Positions 11,871 to 17,235 of a stretch of DNA of 19,109 nt are shown piece after piece. The position numbers were made by a program, and so were the translations under genes. The DNA is taken from contig WOZT01000202.1 in assembly GCA_011620145.1 (NCBI GenBank), forward strand, positions 1-19,109, written 5' to 3'. The first letter of the stretch is position 1. Every line of letters begins with the position of its first letter. The notes beneath the pieces were generated by a model. It was given only the letters and a program-made list of their open reading frames with translations. It did no database searches and was not told where the DNA came from. This stretch comes from Gammaproteobacteria bacterium (GTDB lineage Bacteria; Pseudomonadota; Gammaproteobacteria; UBA5335).

Positions 11871-13739
11871 CTACCAGTGCAGGGCACGCAGGCGCGCGAT
11901 CTTCTTATGCTGATGCGCCTGCATGCGCAGCAGAATGTCGCGCAGGGTTTCGATGGCCCGGCAGATATAAGGACCCTTGTTGAGCATCACGCATTCGGCG
12001 CGCACCCCCATGGCCGCATCGGTCACCTCCGAGCGGGTCGGGGTGCCCTTGCGCGCCAGGGATTCGAGCACCTGAGTGGCCCAGATCACCGGCACATGGG
12101 CCGCCTCACACAGCCATAAAATCTCTTCCTGGATCTCCGCCAGGCGTTCCGGGCCGATTTCAACCGCCAGATCCCCGCGCGCCACCATGACACCCATGGG
12201 CCGCCGCGGGATGACGGTGAGCAGGATTTCCGGAAGGTTGCGCACCGCCTGGGCCGTCTCGATCTTGGCCACGATGGGCACGTCCCGAGCGCCCCGTCGA
12301 TCCAGCTCCGCCATCAGGGTCGCCACGTCCTGGGCCGTGCGGACGAAGGAATAGCCGATCACATCCGCTTGCCCGGCGGCGAGGTCCAGCATGTCCAGAT
12401 CCTGCGCCGTCAAGGCCGGCAACCCCAGCGTGCTGTCCGGGAAATTGAGCCCTTTCTCTCCCCGGATCTTCTCCCCTTCCGCCCGCGCGCGGGTGATACG
12501 CAACACAGCGCCCTCGGGGATCAATGCCTCCACCACGGCGCCGATCTTGCCATCGTCAATGAAGACGCGGTGTCCCACCTGCAGGTCATCGATGACCTCG
12601 GGACAGCTGAGACCGATCCGGGCCATTTCCACCACCGCGCCCTCGGCATCGCGGCGGGCGGCCCGGCCGGGCTGCGTATTCCGGGCCAGCAACAGTTGCT
12701 CTTCCGGATGAACCAGCAGGAAACCGGGCTGCTCCGGGAAGGGGCCGAAGCAGCCCTCGCCCTGTCGTACCGGAAGTGCCCCGGGACGCCACCAGCGGCA
12801 CGGCATTCCCGGCTCGACATACGCCGTGTGCCAGATCTGGCCCTGCCAGCGACCAATGGCATCACACCCCGTCACCTCCAATTCGCGCAGCCGGCCACGG
12901 GTGTCCCGAAAGCGCAGTCGATCACCGACTTGCAGATCGCTGTAGATCGCAGGGGTCACCGGCAGGATACTCGGGGAGCCGATCGGCGGGGTTTGCGCCG
13001 GCGCGAGCGTCACCTCGGCGGGCGCAATCACCCGGCCCGAGGCATCGCGGGGTGGGTGGATGGCGAAGATCGGCGCGGCGGGCACGCTGGCAGTGCGGAG
13101 TTTGGGGCCCGGCAGATCCATATAGATCCGGCACGGCACCTGCAGCGCCGCGCTGGCCCGACGCACCTGATCGATCATCCGTGTCCAGGTGGCTGCATCG
13201 TCATGGGCGCCGTTGATGCGGGCACAATCCATGCCGGCGCGCAGCATTGCCGTGACCAGATCGCCCTGATCGGCGGCTTCGCTGGGCAGGGTGACCATGA
13301 TATAGACCCCCTCGCCATCACGGTGCGGCCCGAACAATCGCTGCGTATGGGCGGCCAGCAAGGCTTCGCCTTCCTCGATGGAAGGATCCTGGCCTGGATT
13401 CGACGGAGTCCAGCTTCCCTCCAGTACCCCCGCCAACAGGGCCAGCACCCGGTCCAGGTCATGGAGCAAATGCGCCTCGGAGCGCCCCAGCGATGAAAGC
13501 CCCTGAGCGCTGAGGCGCTTTTGCAGCGAACGCAGGTCGCTGCGACGAAAATGAATGTAATGCAATAGATTACGCACGCTCACCGCGCCATTGCTTCCGG
13601 CTTCCGGGTGCCAGCGGGCCATGTCCACCTGCGCGTCCTGCACGATCTGCGCACGCAAGGCTTCCAGCACCGTCCGCAAGGCAATGAGTTCTGCCTGTTC
13701 CGGAGGTGGAGAATGGTCGGTGCGATCCGAAGTCGTCAT
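11871..13739 (-). CDS. Pyruvate-kinase-like protein with N-terminal extension and no C-terminal domain
   Basis: This encodes a 622-residue protein. The pyruvate kinase barrel is recognisable in order: ARINGAHDD (R174, N176), YMDLPGPKLRTA (D208), IDDGKIGAVVE, GLNFPDSTLGLPALT, IVAKIET (K492, E494), VMVARGDLAVEI (D523), WATQVLES (T555) and GTPTRSEVTDAAMGVRAECVML. These match the substrate, Mg2+ and K+ site residues of classical enzymes, except that the usual Asn-Phe-Ser of the first motif is Asn-Gly-Ala. Three things are odd. There is a helical N-terminal extension of about 140 residues (HYIHFRRSDLRSLQKRL). About 160 residues replace the B domain. The protein ends about 30 residues after the barrel, so the allosteric C domain is absent. 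Catalysis of PEP + ADP to pyruvate + ATP is plausible but unproven. AGGGAA precedes the ATG. It is transcribed divergently from the CHAD gene. Confidence 0.85.
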   Translation of the reverse strand: MTTSDRTDHSPPPEQAELIALRTVLEALRAQIVQDAQVDMARWHPEAGSNGAVSVRNLLHYIHFRRSDLRSLQKRLSAQGLSSLGRSEAHLLHDLDRVLALLAGVLEGSWTPSNPGQDPSIEEGEALLAAHTQRLFGPHRDGEGVYIMVTLPSEAADQGDLVTAMLRAGMDCARINGAHDDAATWTRMIDQVRRASAALQVPCRIYMDLPGPKLRTASVPAAPIFAIHPPRDASGRVIAPAEVTLAPAQTPPIGSPSILPVTPAIYSDLQVGDRLRFRDTRGRLRELEVTGCDAIGRWQGQIWHTAYVEPGMPCRWWRPGALPVRQGEGCFGPFPEQPGFLLVHPEEQLLLARNTQPGRAARRDAEGAVVEMARIGLSCPEVIDDLQVGHRVFIDDGKIGAVVEALIPEGAVLRITRARAEGEKIRGEKGLNFPDSTLGLPALTAQDLDMLDLAAGQADVIGYSFVRTAQDVATLMAELDRRGARDVPIVAKIETAQAVRNLPEILLTVIPRRPMGVMVARGDLAVEIGPERLAEIQEEILWLCEAAHVPVIWATQVLESLARKGTPTRSEVTDAAMGVRAECVMLNKGPYICRAIETLRDILLRMQAHQHKKIARLRALHW

Positions 13740-13885
13740 GGCGTGGTTTCCCTGGCTTGAGCGTGATTCTGTCCACTTTAAGACCCGAAGATGACAACTA
13801 GCCTGACACCGGGGGCGACTGCGGGAACGGCGCCGAATATGTTAAGTTCGCTGTCCCAACGCGGATATCTGAGCCTTTTGTCATC
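13740..13885. other. Divergent intergenic region
   Basis: These 146 bp must hold the promoters for the pyruvate-kinase-like gene (minus) and the CHAD-parA unit (plus). No strong sigma-70 box pair stands out on either strand. GATGACAA (13790-13797) and TTGTCATC (13878-13885) form a widely spaced 8-bp inverted repeat, the second copy abutting the CHAD start codon; its meaning is unknown. Confidence 0.35.
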
Positions 13886-14839
13886 ATGGCCTTTGCCTTC
13901 CCCTCGCCCCGACACACCGATCGCGCCATCCGCGCCATCCTCCAGGAGCGGATGCGCAAGGCCCTGGAGCACCTATCGGCACCAGAGCAGGATCGTGCCG
14001 AGGGTATCCACGAGGCCCGCAAGCGCTTCAAGGAAATCCGCGCGGTGTTGCGGCTGGTGCGTGATGTGCCCGATCTGGATGCGCCCGCTCTGGCCCTGTG
14101 GTTCCGGGACGCCGGGCGCCAGCTTTCGGGAACCCGCGATGCCCAGGCCTTGGTGGAATGCTGGGACAAATTGCATGTAGTCGATCACAATCCGCTGGAA
14201 ACCGCTGCCGGCCGCGCCCTGCATCAGATGCTGACCGAGAACGCCCATGCGCACCTGCACCAAGCCGATGCGCTGACCGGGACCCTCGCCCGCCTGCGGA
14301 TTGAATTGGTTGATCAGATTGCCCGCCTGCCAGTCATCCCCGGGGCCGAAACAGGCTTTGATCTCATCCGCCCGGGTCTGGCGCGCAGCTATCGGTCCGG
14401 TCGGCGCCGGCTCGCCGAAGCCGCCTTGACCCCGACGCCGGAGGCCTTCCATGAATGGCGCAAGCGGGTCAAGGATCATTGGTACCATACCCGGTTATTG
14501 ACCGGAGCCTGGCCGATGGGCCTGGAGCAGCGCCAGGACCTGCTCAAGGCACTCTCGGATCAATTGGGGGATGATCACGATCTGGCCGTGTTGAGGCTGC
14601 AATTGCTGCACTGGTCCGAGCGCATCGGCTGGGATGCACAGCAACAGCGCCTGCTGGGCGCCATCGGTCGCCGCCAAGCCCTGTTGCGCCGCCAGGCCCT
14701 GTCCCTGGGTGGCCGACTTTATGCCGAAACACCGGGCCGCTTCATCCGTCGCATCGCGGCCTACTGGGATCTGTGGGCGGCGGATGCCGCACGCGCCGCC
14801 CCGTCAGCCCGCAACGATCCACCTCACCCGCCGCACTGA
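13886..14839 (+). CDS. CHAD-domain protein (likely polyphosphate-binding)
   Basis: This encodes a 317-residue, very Arg- and His-rich helical protein that is essentially one CHAD domain. The two internal helical repeats carry the conserved His/Arg/Lys motifs: IHEARKRFKEIRAVLRLVR with H42, and FHEWRKRVKDHWYHTRLL with H189. Each repeat has a following signature, SGTRDAQAL (R84) in the first and LSDQLGDDHDLAVL (H231) in the second. CHAD domains form basic grooves that bind polyphosphate, and several localise to polyphosphate granules. There is no fused CYTH domain, so it is probably a binding or scaffold protein rather than a triphosphatase. The C-terminal tail is Ala/Pro/His-rich. No signal peptide is seen. 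No clear Shine-Dalgarno lies before ATG 13886. The ParA-type gene follows after 15 bp, which indicates an operon. Confidence 0.88.
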   Translation: MAFAFPSPRHTDRAIRAILQERMRKALEHLSAPEQDRAEGIHEARKRFKEIRAVLRLVRDVPDLDAPALALWFRDAGRQLSGTRDAQALVECWDKLHVVDHNPLETAAGRALHQMLTENAHAHLHQADALTGTLARLRIELVDQIARLPVIPGAETGFDLIRPGLARSYRSGRRRLAEAALTPTPEAFHEWRKRVKDHWYHTRLLTGAWPMGLEQRQDLLKALSDQLGDDHDLAVLRLQLLHWSERIGWDAQQQRLLGAIGRRQALLRRQALSLGGRLYAETPGRFIRRIAAYWDLWAADAARAAPSARNDPPHPPH

Positions 14840-14854
14840 ACAGCGAGACCCTCC

Positions 14855-15604
14855 ATGCGCACCCTGGCTTTCTACAATCTCAAAGGCGGCGTTGGAAAGA
14901 CCGCCGCAGCCGTGAATCTGGCCTGGTGCGCCGCCCGGGATGGCCTTGCAACCTGCTTGTGGGATCTCGATCCCCAGGGCGCGGCCAGCTGGTATTTGCG
15001 CGACACGACCGGGCTCGACATCAAGGCCAAAAAGCTGCTCAAGGGCAAGGACACGCTGGCCAGCCAGAGCCGCCCCACCGAGCTGCCCGGCCTGGACCTG
15101 ATCCCGGCAGATACGACCTATCGTCATCTGGATCGCTTGTTTGATGACAACGATGCGCCGCGGGAAGTGTTGGCGCAGCTGGTGAAGCCGCTGGCAGCCC
15201 GTTATGACCTCTTGGTGCTGGACTGTCCGCCCAGTTTTTCGCGGCTTTCAGAAAACGTGTTTACCCTAGCCGATGCGGTGGCCGTCCCACTGATCCCCAC
15301 GCCCCTTTCGGTGCGGGCCTTTTCCCAGGTGATGGAGTTCCTGGCACAGAAGCGACTCGCCGAGGGGCGCTTGTTTCCGTTCTTTTCCATGGTCGACAAA
15401 CGCCGTGGACTGCATCGGCAATGGCTGGACGCTCCACCCCAGGACTTGCCCAACCTGTTGGGGGCCTATGTTCCCTATGCCTCGGTGGTGGAGCAGATGG
15501 GGCAGCATCAAAGCCCGGTCACCCAGTTCGCCGCTCACAGTCCGGCGGCGGCGGCCTACCAGGCCTTGTGGGAAGAACTGCGGGTGCATCTCGACTTCAA
15601 TTGA
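14855..15604 (+). CDS. Orphan ParA/MinD-family ATPase
   Basis: This encodes a 249-residue P-loop ATPase of the ParA superfamily. The deviant Walker A is KGGVGKT (signature K10, K15, T16), the A' motif is DLDPQG (D37, D39) and the Walker B is YDLLVLDCPPS (D123). All are complete, so ATP-dependent dimerisation and nonspecific DNA binding are plausible. The chain is short, with no N-terminal HTH as in plasmid ParA of type Ia. No ParB, parS-like repeats or gid genes are nearby, so it is unlikely to be the chromosomal segregation ATPase. It follows the CHAD gene by 15 bp in the same direction, suggesting that the CHAD protein or its granule is the positioned cargo (inference). The ribosome binding site before ATG 14855 is weak (GAGA). 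The stop lies inside a 10-bp tandem duplication. Confidence 0.9.
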   Translation: MRTLAFYNLKGGVGKTAAAVNLAWCAARDGLATCLWDLDPQGAASWYLRDTTGLDIKAKKLLKGKDTLASQSRPTELPGLDLIPADTTYRHLDRLFDDNDAPREVLAQLVKPLAARYDLLVLDCPPSFSRLSENVFTLADAVAVPLIPTPLSVRAFSQVMEFLAQKRLAEGRLFPFFSMVDKRRGLHRQWLDAPPQDLPNLLGAYVPYASVVEQMGQHQSPVTQFAAHSPAAAAYQALWEELRVHLDFN

Positions 15605-15612
15605 CTTCAATT
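15593..15612 (+). repeat. 10-bp tandem duplication across the parA-like stop codon
   Basis: GACTTCAATT occurs twice head to tail (15593-15602 and 15603-15612). The first copy encodes the final Asp-Phe-Asn and leads into the TGA stop; the second lies downstream. It looks like a simple slippage duplication. Confidence 0.8.
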
Positions 15613-15638
15613 GATATCCAAATCAAGAAGCGGCAGCT

Positions 15639-16133
15639 TCAGGCGCGACCGATAAGCCGCAACTGGGCAGGCGTGAGGAACCACTCCAGCTGGCCATGAC
15701 CAGTCGGTTCATGCCCATTCCATGTGATACAGGCGACCCCACCTTTTTTGAAAGGCAAGTCAACGGCGGCTGGATCACCGGTCAGTATGCGTGAGGCCAA
15801 AAGTCCCAGATCTGGCTGGTGACCGACCAGCATCAAGGGGGCAGGCGCAGTTTGCATGGCAGTGAGCAGAGCCGCCTGGTCACCTTCAGGTGCAAGCGCG
15901 GCACAGATGGCGCTGGATTTGATCCCAAGGCCTGTGGTCAGCAGACTGGCCGTCTCCTGGGCGCGGCACAGCGGGCTGGACCAGATGGCGCCCGGCTTGA
16001 CATCCAGCCGGTGCAGCCCGTCCACCGCCTGACGCATCTTGCGAATGCCTTCGGCGGTCAGGGCCCGCTCGCCATCGGCGCGCTCCGGGGAGCGCTCCTC
16101 GGCAATGCCATGGCGGACGAGATAACAGATCAT
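15639..16133 (-). CDS. sixA: SixA-type phosphohistidine phosphatase
   Basis: This encodes a 164-residue histidine phosphatase of the short SixA branch (E. coli SixA is 161 aa). The catalytic RHG motif is at residues 7-9 (nucleophile H8), with R57 in SSPLCRAQET and the second catalytic histidine at H105 in VGHQPDLG. It lacks the extra segments of phosphoglycerate mutases. SixA removes phosphate from phosphohistidine proteins, reported for ArcB and for the nitrogen-related phosphotransferase system. It is convergent with the parA-like gene (34-bp gap) and lies 18 bp downstream of the acidic-protein gene, so the two are probably co-transcribed. No strong ribosome binding site is seen before the ATG; reinitiation after the upstream gene is possible. 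Confidence 0.9.
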   Translation of the reverse strand: MICYLVRHGIAEERSPERADGERALTAEGIRKMRQAVDGLHRLDVKPGAIWSSPLCRAQETASLLTTGLGIKSSAICAALAPEGDQAALLTAMQTAPAPLMLVGHQPDLGLLASRILTGDPAAVDLPFKKGGVACITWNGHEPTGHGQLEWFLTPAQLRLIGRA

Positions 16134-16151
16134 GGCCGGGTGGGAGACCGA

Positions 16152-16493
16152 TCAACGGTCATCCCAATCTTCGTCGAGGTCCTCATCGTCGTCGTCGTCA
16201 TCGTCGTCTTCATCTTCATCGTCATCGTCCTCCTCCCGATAGCGCCGCAGTCGGGTTGGACGGATAAAATCGGTCTGTGGCTCCTCCGCATCGGTTTCAA
16301 CGATATCCAGGTCGGCAGGCAGCACATCCAGATCAAGGTCATACCATTCATCGAAACTCAAGGTGCGGATTTCACCGTCTTCGTATTCTATTTCCACCTC
16401 ATCGCCACGTTCATCCAGCGACAGAACCTTGAACCGGTCATCCTGTTCCAGATCCAGATACCATTGGCCAACAATCGGATCCAGCTCGCCCAT
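16152..16493 (-). CDS. Small acidic protein, DUF6763-like, with poly-Asp/Glu tail
   Basis: This encodes a 113-residue protein from ATG 16493. The first 50 or so residues (VGQWYLDLEQDDRFKVLSLD, EVEIEYEDGEI, LSFDEWYDLDLD) resemble small gammaproteobacterial proteins of the DUF6763 type, predicted as a compact beta fold. A tail of 19 consecutive Asp/Glu residues follows a short basic patch (RPTRLRRYR). The frame is open for 19 more codons upstream, but the chosen start has GGGGGGTGAGG just before it and begins where the family similarity begins. It is cytoplasmic, with no signal peptide. The function is unknown; such a tail could bind cations or basic proteins, for instance the Arg-rich CHAD protein nearby (speculative). 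Confidence 0.7.
   Translation of the reverse strand: MGELDPIVGQWYLDLEQDDRFKVLSLDERGDEVEIEYEDGEIRTLSFDEWYDLDLDVLPADLDIVETDAEEPQTDFIRPTRLRRYREEDDDDEDEDDDDDDDDEDLDEDWDDR
16179..16235 (-). repeat. GAN trinucleotide tract encoding poly-Asp/Glu
   Basis: Nineteen GAC/GAT/GAA/GAG codons follow one another in the acidic-protein gene (read on the minus strand). The codons are mixed, which limits slippage, but the tract is length-variable in principle. Confidence 0.8.
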
Positions 16494-16510
16494 AGCCTCA
16501 CCCCCCGCCA

Positions 16511-16545
16511 TAAAACAGGGTCGGCGGCAAACGCCACGCCGACCC
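16511..16545 (-). terminator. Intrinsic terminator of the small lipoprotein gene
   Basis: GGGTCGGCG (16518-16526) and CGCCGACCC (16537-16545) form a perfect 9-bp stem with a 10-nt loop. On the minus strand the stem is followed by TGTTTTA, a short U-tract. It lies just after the lipoprotein stop (16569) and only 17 bp before the acidic-protein start. Confidence 0.65.
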
Positions 16546-16568
16546 CACATTACTCCTGGTGAAATCCT

Positions 16569-16865
16569 TTAGTTGGATTTCATGTCCTCGGTTTTTTTAT
16601 CAATCTTCTCGCCCAGATCTTCGGCCTTTTCGCCAGCCGATTTGGCCGCGTCATCAATTTTCTCGCCCGCTTCTTCAGCAGGTCCCTGGAACGGCTCCTT
16701 GGCTTTATCCATCAAGTCGTCAGCCTTCTCTTCCACCTTGTCGATGGTCTGTCCGGCTTCCTGCTTGGCTTCCTCTCGGTCTTTGCGGTCGCAGGCCGAC
16801 AAGCCGAAAACGGCGATCAGGCCAGCCATCATCAACCAGCGCAGCTTGGAGGTCTTGGTCATCAT
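16569..16865 (-). CDS. Small coiled, repetitive lipoprotein
   Basis: This encodes a 98-residue protein. The signal peptide (KTSKLRWLMMAGLIAVFGLSAC) ends in a lipobox with lipidated C25. The residue after Cys is Asp (D26), which in E. coli is the Lol-avoidance signal that keeps a lipoprotein in the inner membrane. The mature part is almost only Ala, Asp, Glu, Lys and Gly in amphipathic units (EEKADDLMDKAKE, AEEAGEKIDDAAKSAGEKAEDLGEKI), like LEA-type or apolipoprotein-like helical repeats. It is strongly charged, with no enzyme motif. AAGGAG lies 6 bp before the first ATG (a second ATG follows directly), and a terminator follows the gene. A stress or envelope role is plausible but unproven. Confidence 0.8.
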   Translation of the reverse strand: MMTKTSKLRWLMMAGLIAVFGLSACDRKDREEAKQEAGQTIDKVEEKADDLMDKAKEPFQGPAEEAGEKIDDAAKSAGEKAEDLGEKIDKKTEDMKSN

Positions 16866-17168
16866 TCAGTTCTCCTTGAGAGTATGGATGCATATCGCCA
16901 TCGGCTGTTCATCACAGCCTTGTGCGTAGTTTGAACGATCGCGGGGGCGCTTTGCCACCTGTCGCCTTTTTCAATCATCTGCGCCAGCCGGTAATTCCTG
17001 TGAAGGCTGAGGCCGCGTGCCGGTGTGTGGAGCCCGCGTCTTGGCAATCTCCTTACCACAGTGGATCCAAGCCCTCTTTGCGAAAACAAATGGATCTCGC
17101 TACTCCCAATGGACCCGACCAGACTACGGATCTCAACAATCGCTCTCACGCCTGAACCAGCCAGCTTA
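16866..17168. other. Divergent intergenic region, no gene seen
   Basis: This region lies between the start of the lipoprotein gene (minus) and the iron-permease promoter (plus). Open frames here are short, unrelated to known families and start at poor sites. The only structured element noticed is a palindrome GGCTGT-N5-ACAGCC at 16903-16919, 38 bp upstream of the lipoprotein ATG, which could be an operator or simply a hairpin in its leader. Confidence 0.4.
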
Positions 17169-17197
17169 TTGCAATCGATTCTCACTTGCCTTACGAT
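17169..17197 (+). promoter_or_regulatory. Candidate sigma-70 promoter of the iron permease gene
   Basis: TTGCAA (17169-17174) and TACGAT (17192-17197) are each 4 of 6 matches to the -35 and -10 consensus, with the ideal 17-bp spacing. Transcription would start near 17204, giving a leader of about 30 nt. A Fur-like box lies between the two hexamers. Confidence 0.45.
17171..17189. promoter_or_regulatory. Candidate Fur box
   Basis: The 19-bp site, read on the minus strand as GCAAGTGAGAATCGATTGC, matches 12 of 19 positions of the consensus GATAATGATAATCATTATC. Its position between -35 and -10 of an iron transporter gene would let Fe-Fur block polymerase. The call rests on context as much as on the match. 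Confidence 0.4.
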
Positions 17198-17235
17198 TGC
17201 TGTCAGCTCCAAAAAATTTGCCACAGGCCGCCCCT

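Noticed and set aside
13790..13885. 8-bp inverted repeat GATGACAA...TTGTCATC in the divergent spacer as an operator pair
   Set aside because: The half-sites are 80 bp apart and have no known regulator match; it is recorded only as part of the intergenic entry.
14855..15604. Chromosome-partitioning ParA (Soj) of a parABS locus
   Set aside because: There is no parB, no parS-like palindrome and no gidA/gidB neighbours; the only close partner is the CHAD gene.
16862..17224. 120-codon minus-strand frame ending at the lipoprotein ATG
   Set aside because: It would start at GTG with no clear binding site, cover the promoter of the iron permease, and it encodes no recognisable sequence.
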